The translations under genes and the position numbers were made by a program. A stretch of DNA of 64,000 nt, from assembly GCA_023138975.1 (NCBI GenBank), contig JAGLON010000043.1, positions 47,677 through 111,676 on the forward strand, given 5' to 3'. Positions 29,300 through 39,534 of this stretch are shown here, piece after piece; position 1 is the stretch's first letter, and each line of letters opens with the position of its first letter. The DNA comes from Candidatus Zixiibacteriota bacterium. GTDB lineage: Bacteria; Zixibacteria; MSB-5A5; GN15; JAAZOE01. Under the pieces are notes generated by a model. It searched no databases. It saw only the letters and a list, made by a program, of their open reading frames with translations, and had not been told where the DNA came from.

Positions 29300-32200
29300 A
29301 TGAGACGTTTAAGTCGAACAATCGTTATAATTTTATTAGTTTGCCTCACAATAGGAAGCAGTGTGCTTGGTTCTGTCTATAAGTCCAAGAGTGCTTTCTA
29401 TTCTGATTTCACAATAGACGTTATCTCATCAAATCAAATCCGTGTTCTTTTCAAACCTGAGTTTAGTCAGGACTTATCCGGTTATAGCAGGGCTGCAAAG
29501 CATATTGTCAACGGCCGCGATGTTCTGGGCCGGTCATTTACAGTAATAGTTCCCTCCGATGGTGACGCCGAGGCGTCGTATACATTTGCCCGCATAGGCA
29601 CCGTTTCCTCCGGGAAAGCCCAATCTGTTATCAGTTCTGAATTCCCTCTGGTATATAAACACTCATCTTTTTACGTCCGCGGTCACAAAATAGTGCGTTT
29701 CGTAATATTTCCTCATAGGTTTGAAAATAGCATCATTGCAGCTTATGGAAATTTCGATATCCAAATAACAATCTCCGGTACCGTTAATCCGAACATTGAA
29801 GCAGTACTTTCTCCGCTCGACAAGATGGCCGCAAGGACAACAATAAATCCCGAAGGCATCACCCGGTTCATGTTTCAAACGACCAAGCAAAGCTTGTTTA
29901 AGCCTCAAGTGGACATTATTGGGAATACCGGGCAGTGGGTAAAAATATCAGTTGAAGCTCAGACGGTTTACAAAATTACAGCGGCGGCACTCCAGCAGGC
30001 TGGAATCAACACGGCCAGCCTTCGATCTGATTCGTTACGGATGTTCTATGGCGGAGGAATGATTCCACCGGCGAATTTCAGCGAGGTTCAACCTGAACTT
30101 GAACAAATTTCTATTTTAGTAAATGATGGCGGTGACGGCAGTTTTAGTGGAAATGATTATCTGGTATTCTACGGGGAAGCCCCCAACCGGTTTTTATATG
30201 ATTCAGATTCTCCTGAATACTATAAGAATGCCTATGGCGATGTAAATGTTTATTGGTTGTCGATCGGCGGCCATGCATCATTGCCTACGCTTCGCTGGGA
30301 GTCAATTGCATCAGAAACCGGAACTCCTGATTTTACATTGTCGGTTGTGCGGCAGAAAAAGCATATCGAACGCGATGTTTTAGTAAAAATTGACGGTGAC
30401 GGTCACACTCGTAACTATTATCGCTGGTTCCAATCAGACCAGACCTCGGCAGCAATGTCATTTACATTGCCCGGACTGGCGGCATTGGATTCAATTGATA
30501 TAGAATTATTCGCTCTATGTGATTTCAACGGGACATCATTGAGTTTCAACGGCGAAGTTATGATTCGAACTGTTAGTGGAACCGGAAGCTATCATTATAC
30601 TCTTCCGGCAAACCAAGGTGTCTCCGGGCTGAATAGTTTGAATATCTCATTAAGGCGAGGCATCAGCGGTAGTTATACTGACTATATAGATATTAACTAC
30701 CCGATGAATCTGGCCTATACCGGAACGGCTTTTGAGTTTTCATCGTTAGGTCACAGCGGTTTATTAAGATATAGTTTGAATGGCTATAGTGCCGGATTAA
30801 ACCTGATCGATATTTCAAATCCTGAAAATCCGGCAACAATCACCGGAGTATCAACCTCAGGTAATACGGTTAGCTTTAATCGTAGTACTGGTTCCGGCAT
30901 CTCTGGCTTTGTGGCGTACCGTGATACCGATTTGGCATTTCCTTCATCATTAGAATCTTGGCAAGGTGAAAACCTTCGCGCTGATTTATCTCAATATGAT
31001 TGCATCGTTGTTTCTCCAAGAGCGTTCCAGGCGGCCTTGACCGAGTATGTTTCTTATCGTCAGGCTAATGGCGGGTACCGGGTCAAATTAGCCGCACTCG
31101 AAGACATTTATGACTTATTCGGATGCGGGCTTGAATCTCCCTTAGCCATTCGCCAGTATTTAAAATTCGCGTATGAAAGCTATAGCGTTCCGGCTCCGTT
31201 TGCAGTCGTTCTTGTTGGTGACGGGCACTACGATTTTAAAGATAATCTTGGTATCCATGCAGCGTCATTTGTACCGCCTTTTATTTGGGATGTAGAATTT
31301 TCCGCCGGTGACGATAACTACGTTTATTTTGGCGATATTGGTAAACTTGATTCCGACAGTAGTTATGTGCCTGAGGGTGACCGTGGATGGGATATGATGA
31401 CCGGCCGTTGGCCAGTCCGAAGCTCATCTGAGACAGCTTCCTATATTGATAAAATAAAGCGTTATGAGTCGGCTGAAACTCAGGATATATGGCGCAGCCG
31501 GATAACTTTTGTAGCCGATGATGAGTTCAAAGGCGATTATTCCGGAGAAATAATACATACTGCTCAGGCTGAAACCTTATCGGTGTTTCATACACCGCCG
31601 CAAATGTATCAACAAAAAATCTATGCCACCGAGTATTCTTTTGCTTCAGATGGCGATAAACCATCGGTGAATGACGCCATTGTTTCGGCTATCAATGATG
31701 GTACTCTAATAATGAACTATATTGGCCATGGGTCCCCGGATGTCTGGGCCGATGAACATATCTTCCGAAAAACTGCTGATTTGGGACGTCTGAAAAACGT
31801 TGATAAGCCGGTGATAATTATTGCCGGTTCGTGCTCGATAGGTAAGTTTGACTTACCGGGAAAAGAAGGCATGGCAGAAATGTTTTTCCGCATGGAAGGC
31901 GGAGCAATTTCCACTATTTCGGCAACCAGATTGGTCTACTCTCGTGACAATGCCATCTTCAGTTATGATTTATACGACGCTATCTTTGGCGGTGCATCGA
32001 ATCTTTGCGAAGCTGTTTTTGCGGCAAAAATGCTCCATCAATATGAAAATCCGGGGTTTACGAATTTGCTGCGAAATGATCGTTCCTATGTTGTGTTTGG
32101 TGATCCGTTAAGTAAATCAAGTCTCCCTGAATATGATGTATCATTTAATATAGACAGCGAAAGCCGCCTCACTCCGCTTGAATATTTCGGTTTTGATGGT

Positions 32201-33178
32201 GAAATAAAGGATGCCAACGGCAATACCGTACAGTTCGACGGTAAAGTAAACGTGAATGTTTATGATTCCCGTTTTAAAAGGCATCATCCGCTCGGGATTG
32301 ACTATTCCTTGGGTGGGCCGCAGATTTACCGGGGTGTGGCCGAAGTTACAGGCGGGCTTTTTGAAAGTGGCTTCATAGTTCCTTTGGACATTGATTATGG
32401 CGGTGTGGCTGCACAGATATCGGGATTCTCACAGTTTTCCGCGGGAGCCGCAATGGGAGGTATCGATTCTCTACCAGTTGCAGATAGCGCTGGAATGACC
32501 TCTGACAATAGTGGCCCTGTGGTAGAGTATGCATTTGAGGGCATGGAAGATTTTAAATCCGGTGATCGGATAGCTTCTCAGTCTGAATTGATAATAACTC
32601 TATCAGATGTTTCCGGGATAAACCTGACCGGAGGGTTAGGGCATAGAGTGGAATTGATTATTGATAACAATAACAATAATACGGTTAATCTGACGGACCT
32701 GTTTCGCTATGATGAAAGCAGCTACCAGTCAGGGCATTTGCGCTACACTTTACCGGAATTATCTCCGGAACTGCATACTTTTAAGATAAAAGCCTGGGAT
32801 AATGCCAACAATCCATCAATTACCGAGTTTGAAGCAATGACGACGATGGCCGGAAACATCATGATTTCAAGCTTAATGAATTACCCTAATCCAATGGAAG
32901 AATACACTGAGTTTTATTTTGAATTGTCCGAATCGGCTGAATCGGCCGAACTGAAGATATTCACACTTTCCGGACGAAATATAAAAGCCCTGAAATCGAC
33001 CAGTTTAGCTTCTGGGCGCAATCGGAGTTTTTACTGGGATGGACGAGACCTTGATGGCGATCGGGTCGCCCAAGGTATTTATATGTACAAAATTACTGTT
33101 AAGGGACGAGTTATTTCCGGAGCTGCTTCGGCCGATAATATGACTGAGGCTTTTGGAAAATTCGTTTTATTGAATTAA
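29300..33178 (+). CDS. PorU-like C25 (gingipain-family) peptidase with T9SS-like C-terminal domain
   Basis: C25 catalytic regions IMNYIGHGSPDVWADE and VIIIAGSCSIGKFD; C-terminal MNYPNPMEEYTEFYFELSESAESAELKIFTLSGRNIK...WDGRDLDGDRVAQGIYMYKI. Confidence 0.85.
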   Translation: MRRLSRTIVIILLVCLTIGSSVLGSVYKSKSAFYSDFTIDVISSNQIRVLFKPEFSQDLSGYSRAAKHIVNGRDVLGRSFTVIVPSDGDAEASYTFARIGTVSSGKAQSVISSEFPLVYKHSSFYVRGHKIVRFVIFPHRFENSIIAAYGNFDIQITISGTVNPNIEAVLSPLDKMAARTTINPEGITRFMFQTTKQSLFKPQVDIIGNTGQWVKISVEAQTVYKITAAALQQAGINTASLRSDSLRMFYGGGMIPPANFSEVQPELEQISILVNDGGDGSFSGNDYLVFYGEAPNRFLYDSDSPEYYKNAYGDVNVYWLSIGGHASLPTLRWESIASETGTPDFTLSVVRQKKHIERDVLVKIDGDGHTRNYYRWFQSDQTSAAMSFTLPGLAALDSIDIELFALCDFNGTSLSFNGEVMIRTVSGTGSYHYTLPANQGVSGLNSLNISLRRGISGSYTDYIDINYPMNLAYTGTAFEFSSLGHSGLLRYSLNGYSAGLNLIDISNPENPATITGVSTSGNTVSFNRSTGSGISGFVAYRDTDLAFPSSLESWQGENLRADLSQYDCIVVSPRAFQAALTEYVSYRQANGGYRVKLAALEDIYDLFGCGLESPLAIRQYLKFAYESYSVPAPFAVVLVGDGHYDFKDNLGIHAASFVPPFIWDVEFSAGDDNYVYFGDIGKLDSDSSYVPEGDRGWDMMTGRWPVRSSSETASYIDKIKRYESAETQDIWRSRITFVADDEFKGDYSGEIIHTAQAETLSVFHTPPQMYQQKIYATEYSFASDGDKPSVNDAIVSAINDGTLIMNYIGHGSPDVWADEHIFRKTADLGRLKNVDKPVIIIAGSCSIGKFDLPGKEGMAEMFFRMEGGAISTISATRLVYSRDNAIFSYDLYDAIFGGASNLCEAVFAAKMLHQYENPGFTNLLRNDRSYVVFGDPLSKSSLPEYDVSFNIDSESRLTPLEYFGFDGEIKDANGNTVQFDGKVNVNVYDSRFKRHHPLGIDYSLGGPQIYRGVAEVTGGLFESGFIVPLDIDYGGVAAQISGFSQFSAGAAMGGIDSLPVADSAGMTSDNSGPVVEYAFEGMEDFKSGDRIASQSELIITLSDVSGINLTGGLGHRVELIIDNNNNNTVNLTDLFRYDESSYQSGHLRYTLPELSPELHTFKIKAWDNANNPSITEFEAMTTMAGNIMISSLMNYPNPMEEYTEFYFELSESAESAELKIFTLSGRNIKALKSTSLASGRNRSFYWDGRDLDGDRVAQGIYMYKITVKGRVISGAASADNMTEAFGKFVLLN

Positions 33179-33227
33179 TATTGAAAACACAAATGTTGGT
33201 TGATAAACTAGCTGGGAGATTCAAGAC

Positions 33228-35966
33228 ATGAAAAAGGTTTACTTCCTTACTATCCTCACCGTTTTATTGGTCTTTGCCGCAGCTGAGACTGCTCATGCGG
33301 TTTCAAACGCGGCCGTATTGTACTTGCGAGTCGCTGCGGGAGCCCGCCCCGGTGGGATGGGGGAGGCATTTGTATCAATTGCCGACGACGCTACCGCTAC
33401 TTATTGGAATCCGGCCGGCTTGGGAAATTCGCCGATTGCCGGAAAAATGGAGACGTTGAGAATTCCAGATGAGTATGGAGATATTTCTGACGTTGTAACT
33501 CTCAAGCGCAGCGGCAAATTAGAGCATTGGCTTATAGCCGATGGTAAACTAATAATGTTTAATGGAAGATCATGGAGTTCTGGTACGAAATATACTACCA
33601 GCTCAGATCAAAGTCTCGAGGATTTTGTAAACAGTATCACGACTTATGAAAGTGCTGAACAGGTTGAAAGTGTTTCATTGAAAATTGTTGAGTCGAATTG
33701 CAATGTCACTCTGGATGAAATCGAGTATTTTATTAAGTCGGTTAGGGAAAATATTCCAGCTGATTACCCGGAGACAGAAGCTCTTAATAAGAGTCTCGAT
33801 TCTCTGGCGGCCAGTTATAGGCTTTGTCTGGTAAGTACCCAGCAATTCCGCAGCCTGCGTAGTAAGCTGAACAATGGATTGAAAGATGAAACTTTATCAG
33901 CCGGCGAGCTGGATAAAATTACATTCTCGATTGAATCGGCTCTTATGAGATTCCTCCCCAGTCGATTGATTGTTCCTTATACCGCAAGTATTAACGGTAA
34001 TATACTATGCCTGGGTAAAAGTGGAGACTACGTCTGGATTGGAACTGATAACGGCGCCTATCGTTTGTCCGGCCGTTTATGGGCGAGGTTTACAGAGAAT
34101 GATGGATTACCTTCGAATGAAATTCTATCGATTGATAACTTTGATGAGACTTTACTTTTAGGAACTTCAAAAGGTCTGGTGTCATACTTTCATGGTTCCT
34201 TTACTATTGTAGCCGAAGTCCCGGCTGAACCGGTCAGCGCAGTTTCGATTCAGAGCTTTACCACCGGCTCAGCGGTTATCGGAGGTAAAGTCTATAGAAA
34301 TGACGGTGTTGAATGGTCTAGCTCTTATGCCTATACTGTTCGCCTTGATGATACAATTGAAGATATTGCCCGCTTGTCAGCGATTTATAAAACGCCTTCG
34401 GAAATAGAGTACTTGATAAATGAAATTAAACGACTCAATACTCCGGAAGCCACATCGGTTGAACTTGCCGACGCCGAAAGCGACTCTGTCATAGTGGCTG
34501 ATAATACTGGTGAAGAATTGACTGAAGCGGTAGAAGAAGATTCTGAAGCTGTTGAAGTAACTAATGATTCATCAATAGCAGAATCAGTCGAAATAGCGCC
34601 TTTAGTTTCGGACAATGGGTGGTTTGTCGAAGGAGCGATTATCCAAATACCGTATTCGGCTCCTCTCAAGTATGACGCCAATGCCACTATCGTCGATAAA
34701 TTCGGAAGAATTTGGGTTGGTACAACAAGTGGGCTAGTGGCTTTTGACGGGTTTTCGTGGCAAAATCATGGTTATGATGTCTTTACTGTACCGGAGGCGA
34801 GTGGTGATGAGGACACTACTATATGGACTGCAACAAAGATTGCACAAAATTACTTGAATGACTCCGACGAGGAGAAAGTTGCTATTCTGGCAGAGAATAT
34901 AAATGACTACAATGAATTGAATAATCAGCCGTTGACGCCGGGACAAAAAGTATATGTGTATAACTGGAATACCGGTTCGGAAATTTACACGATTGGGATG
35001 CTTCTCGGCGAAATTTATGTCGGAACGGAATACGGCCTTGAACATTATAACGGCAGCACCTGGAATTCGGTAGATTTCCAAAAGCTGGATCACCGGACAG
35101 TTGTCGGTGTCTATGAATTTGAAGGTGCCTCATATTATATTGGTTCTGATGGATTAACATTGGAAACCAAAGGTACTAAAGAATTTGTCCTGATGCATGT
35201 CAACTGGCTGCCGTCTCTTGATCTTGATATTTACTATGACTTCGGTTCGTATGTCCATAATATTCGAGGTCTGGGAACGTTGGGTATCAGTGTTATTTAT
35301 CTGAACTATGGTACTATCGTTCGTACTGATGCCAGCGGTAATCCGGATGGGGAAATCAATCCGTTTGAATTTGCCATTGCCGCATCATTTGGCACCTCTA
35401 TCACTTCCAGACTCAAAGGGGGTCTAACCGGCCGGTTTATTCATTCCCGCTTATCTCCACAAGGTGCGGGAGCAGAGCAGGGTGAAGGTATTGCCTCGAC
35501 AATATCTTTTGATTTTGGTATTTTGTATAAAGTTACACGACGTATCCAATTTGGAGCGGCTGTTACTAATCTCGGGCCGGATATTACCTATATTGACGCT
35601 GATCAGGCCGATGCTCTGCCAAGAAACCTCGGTGTTGGAATATCCTATAAAGTTTGGGATACTCCGTACAATAGCCTTGTCATTCAAGGTGAATTAAACA
35701 AAATGCTGGTGAATCTGAATAAAGGCTATACCACCGAATTAGAATACGCGATACGGCATATAGGAATGGAATACTGGTATGCCAACTTTATTGCGCTCAG
35801 AGCCGGATATAAATACGACAAGGAAGGCTCCGTCAAGCATTTGACTTTCGGCACGGGACTAAAGCTATTAAACACGTTCCGTTTCGATTTTGCTTACGTG
35901 CCATCTTCGATAGATTCACCGCTGGCTAATACCCTGCGTATGTCGGTCACCGGAATGTTTAATTAG
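33228..35966 (+). CDS. PorV-like outer membrane barrel with inserted beta-propeller
   Basis: PorV-type N-term AAVLYLRVAAGARPGGMGEAFVSIADDATATYWNPAGLG and barrel VNWLPSLDLDIYYDFGSYVHNIRGLGTLGISVIYLNYG, separated by ~590 aa containing about seven W(I/V)GT..G..-type blades. Confidence 0.8.
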   Translation: MKKVYFLTILTVLLVFAAAETAHAVSNAAVLYLRVAAGARPGGMGEAFVSIADDATATYWNPAGLGNSPIAGKMETLRIPDEYGDISDVVTLKRSGKLEHWLIADGKLIMFNGRSWSSGTKYTTSSDQSLEDFVNSITTYESAEQVESVSLKIVESNCNVTLDEIEYFIKSVRENIPADYPETEALNKSLDSLAASYRLCLVSTQQFRSLRSKLNNGLKDETLSAGELDKITFSIESALMRFLPSRLIVPYTASINGNILCLGKSGDYVWIGTDNGAYRLSGRLWARFTENDGLPSNEILSIDNFDETLLLGTSKGLVSYFHGSFTIVAEVPAEPVSAVSIQSFTTGSAVIGGKVYRNDGVEWSSSYAYTVRLDDTIEDIARLSAIYKTPSEIEYLINEIKRLNTPEATSVELADAESDSVIVADNTGEELTEAVEEDSEAVEVTNDSSIAESVEIAPLVSDNGWFVEGAIIQIPYSAPLKYDANATIVDKFGRIWVGTTSGLVAFDGFSWQNHGYDVFTVPEASGDEDTTIWTATKIAQNYLNDSDEEKVAILAENINDYNELNNQPLTPGQKVYVYNWNTGSEIYTIGMLLGEIYVGTEYGLEHYNGSTWNSVDFQKLDHRTVVGVYEFEGASYYIGSDGLTLETKGTKEFVLMHVNWLPSLDLDIYYDFGSYVHNIRGLGTLGISVIYLNYGTIVRTDASGNPDGEINPFEFAIAASFGTSITSRLKGGLTGRFIHSRLSPQGAGAEQGEGIASTISFDFGILYKVTRRIQFGAAVTNLGPDITYIDADQADALPRNLGVGISYKVWDTPYNSLVIQGELNKMLVNLNKGYTTELEYAIRHIGMEYWYANFIALRAGYKYDKEGSVKHLTFGTGLKLLNTFRFDFAYVPSSIDSPLANTLRMSVTGMFN

Positions 35967-36023
35967 AATATTGCAAAAACCGGTCTCGGCTGCGGCTGAG
36001 ACCGAATAATTCATGGGAAGATA

Positions 36024-39000
36024 ATGAAAACAAAGACAGCCATTTTATTCTTCTGCGTTTGTTTAATTGCCGGAATTATCTCGGCAAATGATGTTCTTAC
36101 CATTAAACGAATTGAGCATATTCCGCCTTCGGACGGTGAAATATCGGAACGTCCTGCAGTTTTTTGGGGCCGTGCCAAAGAGAATTTTCTGAATCTGGAG
36201 CGTTCCAAGCCGTACGGACTGCCCACTAAAGCACTGGCTGCCGATCAAACCGATACGATTCATATCATCGCGTTTCGGGTTGGCTTTGCGTATGAGACGA
36301 CCGATGATCCCGCTACTACTGGCCGGGGAGTATTTGATACTCGCGACAGCGCGACTTTTGTGACGGAGGAAGGGCATTGGCTCGATCCGGCGCCGCATAA
36401 CAAGCATTACTTTGAATCTCATCTGCGCTCGCTAAATCAGTATTATAATGTTGTTTCGAACGGACGTCTGCATCTTGAATATGAAGTCTGGCCTCAGGGT
36501 GACGGCTCCGGCACCGATACCAGTTTTTATCAGTTAGAAAAACCAATGGCGTTTTACGGAGGAGAGCCTGTTGAGAATTACTTGGCCATATTTTTTCACG
36601 ATGGGTTGAATAAGGCCTATGAGCAGGATGGTACGAACTTCAGTTTTACCGATGATAATGGAAATAAAAAAGCGATTATTCTCTTTCATGCCGGAGCCGA
36701 CCGTCAGACCGATTTGTCATTCTCCGCGACTCCGACTCCCAGAGACTTGTTTACAGCATTCACAACTTATGACGGAACCAGCCGGGTCTTTCTTGGTAAT
36801 GATACGATTACTGAGGGAATTATCATGCCGGAAACAATGGCCCAGGATAATCGTGTCACGGTAATGAATGCCGTAATGGCTCATGAGTTTGGGCATCAGC
36901 TCGGTCTGGTTGACTTATATAATACCGGCAGTAATCCGTTTTTAAGTCAGATGGGTGACTTTGCTTTAATGGATAATAACGGGATGAACACGGCCGCCTA
37001 TATTGACGAATACGGTGTGGGAGCGTTTGGCACGGTGCCTATCTTTCCCAGTGCCTGGTCCCGGGCCTATCTCGGCTTTGAAGAGGTTGTTGAATATCGT
37101 GAGGGTATGTCTATTGAGCTGGCTGCCGTGAAGATGGAAGAGGGCGGAATAAAAATCGTAAAGATTCCGATTTCGGCAACCGAGTATTATCTTATCGAAA
37201 ATAGACGTTCAGATTTAGATGGCAACTTGGGTGGTCTGCGTGTAGATTCAACCTCCAATGTCGTTCTCTGGCCGGCAATACGTCAGGATATTATTGACGG
37301 GGACAGTATAATCTCCATTACAGTTCCTGTCCGTGAGTATGATGTTTATTTACCGGAGAACGCATCCGGTCTTGCTGTCTGGCATGTTGATGAAGCAGTC
37401 GCAGCAATGGATTATTATCCTTTTGATTTGCATCGCAACAATTTTGAGTCAAATACGCTGCAATGGGATCCCAACCGGCGATTTATTAGTCTGGTCGAAG
37501 CCGACGGTATTATAGATTTTGGCGGAAATTATGTTCGCGGATTTGGCCAGGCCAAAGATCTCTTTTATCAGGGAAATAATTCCAGCTTTACATCCTATAC
37601 AAATCCAGCGACTCGGTCAAATGACGGTGGATATTCGCATTACAATATAACAAATATCTCGGCACCGGGAATGACAATGACATTCGACCTGTCGCGAAAT
37701 AAATTCGCCGATAATTTCCCGAGAAGAATGTCCTTCCCCGATAAACCGGATTTATCACCTGTTGCCGCTGATTTGGATAACGATGGCCGGGATGAGATAA
37801 TATTGGTTTCAAAGGATAAACTCTTGGTGGTTACGACCGGGGGACTTGATTATATGGACCCGGCGGGCGAGCTTGATGATTTGGATACAATCTTCAGTGC
37901 TATTGATATCAATACCGATTCCAATATCTTACGACCCTCAGATACTTCTTATGCCCCAATGCCAATCTTTGCCCAGATATTATTCGGCTCAATCACGACT
38001 ATGCCGGTTATCACCGAAATCAACGATTCGACAAAAACCGTAACTGTTGGAACCGACAACGGATGGGTTTATTCTTATCTGCCATATTCAACGATAACAT
38101 CTTCTCCGGGGAAGTACCGTGCCAGATTATTTGCAGTTCGCTCAACTCCGGATGCCGGAGGAGTAACGGCAATAATACCTGATAGCGAGAAAAAACTGCT
38201 GCATGTCTTGTATGATGATGGTAGTTTTGTCAGCGCACCGTGGGATACTTCCGGAACACTGTTTGATATTACCCATACCTTCGAAGGTAAGTTTAAAGGC
38301 TTTTGCCAGTATAACAGGGGCTTAGCTTTATTGTTTGAGCGGGATACCGAGTCGATCTTATATATGACTAACAGCGTTTCTATGGCGGGTATTGCCGATT
38401 CCTTGCTGGCTGATAGTGTAATTCTTTCATCAACCGGTTTTTACAGCCCGGTTGCGTCTGATTTTGACCGCGATGGAAACGACGAAATTGTGCTCTTATC
38501 CGCACAGGGCTTGATTTCGGCATATAGTTTTTTACCCTCTGAAATAAGTCGGTTTGACGCTATTGATATTGATATCCGGGATACCGCTACATCATCTCCG
38601 GTAGTATGCGATTATACCGAGAACGGCGTACCAGAGATTTTCGTATCGGGAACCAATCGAATCTATGGATTTGACAGAAGTGGTTATGAACTGGATGATT
38701 TCCCACTACTTATTGATGGTAGTCGGCCGGAACAATTAATAGTAACCAGTCCTTTGGTGTCAGATGTCAACGGTGATAATATCATTGATTTTTCTGTCAT
38801 CTCTTTTGATTCAATTCCTCGCGAGAGATCGATTTTGGCTTATTACTATAAATTTCCCGATATCATTAATTATCCTGACGACTCTATTAAGGTCGATACA
38901 ACAATTCACTACTCGTACTACAACTACTTCAGCAATCTTTATGTGGCATCACCGGGGGTAAGTAGAAATCCTGAATACCCTGTTCCGGTTGGAATTTTTG

Positions 39001-39515
39001 GTTTACGGAGTATTGGAGATACAACTATCGGTATTGGCTCGCCTCTGCATGCCAAAAACGGTAATACCGGGTTACTGGTTACCGCGGGTGCCAACGGCTG
39101 GATCGACGCCTGGGAGTGCGATTATTCGGAAGATAAAGCTCTCTGGACGATGAAGGGACGGACAGCTTCCGGAGCCGGGTACTTGCCTCTGGATTCGCTC
39201 GGTCTCGAACTGGCGAAATCAGAATTTGTGCCGGAAGCGAATTTCTATAATTATCCCAATCCTGCCACCGGCAATCGTACGACAATTCGGTTTTATGTAA
39301 GTAAACCGGCGGAAATAAGTATTGAGATTTACGACGCGCTTGGAGATAAAGTAAAGCAATTCTCACGGCATGTTCCCGATGGTAATCGGGTTGAGGAAAT
39401 AACCTGGGATCTTGACGGTGTCGCTTCAGGTGTTTATCATTGTCGTTTGGAAGCAAATGCGACTGATGGCTCTGAATCAAAAGTAGCGTTTAAATCAATC
39501 GCGATTGTAAAATAG
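36024..39515 (+). CDS. M6-family metalloprotease with FG-GAP repeats and T9SS-like sorting domain
   Basis: MAHEFGHQLGLVDLY zinc motif; SPVAADLDNDGRDEI / SPVASDFDRDGNDEI / SPLVSDVNGDNIIDF; C-terminal YNYPNPATGNRTTIRFYVSKPAEISIEIYDALGDKVKQ. Confidence 0.87.
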   Translation: MKTKTAILFFCVCLIAGIISANDVLTIKRIEHIPPSDGEISERPAVFWGRAKENFLNLERSKPYGLPTKALAADQTDTIHIIAFRVGFAYETTDDPATTGRGVFDTRDSATFVTEEGHWLDPAPHNKHYFESHLRSLNQYYNVVSNGRLHLEYEVWPQGDGSGTDTSFYQLEKPMAFYGGEPVENYLAIFFHDGLNKAYEQDGTNFSFTDDNGNKKAIILFHAGADRQTDLSFSATPTPRDLFTAFTTYDGTSRVFLGNDTITEGIIMPETMAQDNRVTVMNAVMAHEFGHQLGLVDLYNTGSNPFLSQMGDFALMDNNGMNTAAYIDEYGVGAFGTVPIFPSAWSRAYLGFEEVVEYREGMSIELAAVKMEEGGIKIVKIPISATEYYLIENRRSDLDGNLGGLRVDSTSNVVLWPAIRQDIIDGDSIISITVPVREYDVYLPENASGLAVWHVDEAVAAMDYYPFDLHRNNFESNTLQWDPNRRFISLVEADGIIDFGGNYVRGFGQAKDLFYQGNNSSFTSYTNPATRSNDGGYSHYNITNISAPGMTMTFDLSRNKFADNFPRRMSFPDKPDLSPVAADLDNDGRDEIILVSKDKLLVVTTGGLDYMDPAGELDDLDTIFSAIDINTDSNILRPSDTSYAPMPIFAQILFGSITTMPVITEINDSTKTVTVGTDNGWVYSYLPYSTITSSPGKYRARLFAVRSTPDAGGVTAIIPDSEKKLLHVLYDDGSFVSAPWDTSGTLFDITHTFEGKFKGFCQYNRGLALLFERDTESILYMTNSVSMAGIADSLLADSVILSSTGFYSPVASDFDRDGNDEIVLLSAQGLISAYSFLPSEISRFDAIDIDIRDTATSSPVVCDYTENGVPEIFVSGTNRIYGFDRSGYELDDFPLLIDGSRPEQLIVTSPLVSDVNGDNIIDFSVISFDSIPRERSILAYYYKFPDIINYPDDSIKVDTTIHYSYYNYFSNLYVASPGVSRNPEYPVPVGIFGLRSIGDTTIGIGSPLHAKNGNTGLLVTAGANGWIDAWECDYSEDKALWTMKGRTASGAGYLPLDSLGLELAKSEFVPEANFYNYPNPATGNRTTIRFYVSKPAEISIEIYDALGDKVKQFSRHVPDGNRVEEITWDLDGVASGVYHCRLEANATDGSESKVAFKSIAIVK

Positions 39516-39534
39516 GGAGTGAGAAAAAGCGTAT

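Noticed and set aside
34734-35093. Minus-strand 119-aa ORF inside the PorV-like gene
   Set aside because: Shadow ORF of a well-supported plus-strand coding sequence.
35981-36004. CGGTCTC...GAGACCG hairpin between the PorV-like and M6 genes
   Set aside because: Long loop and no T-run; insufficient to call a terminator, so it was not used to split the operon.
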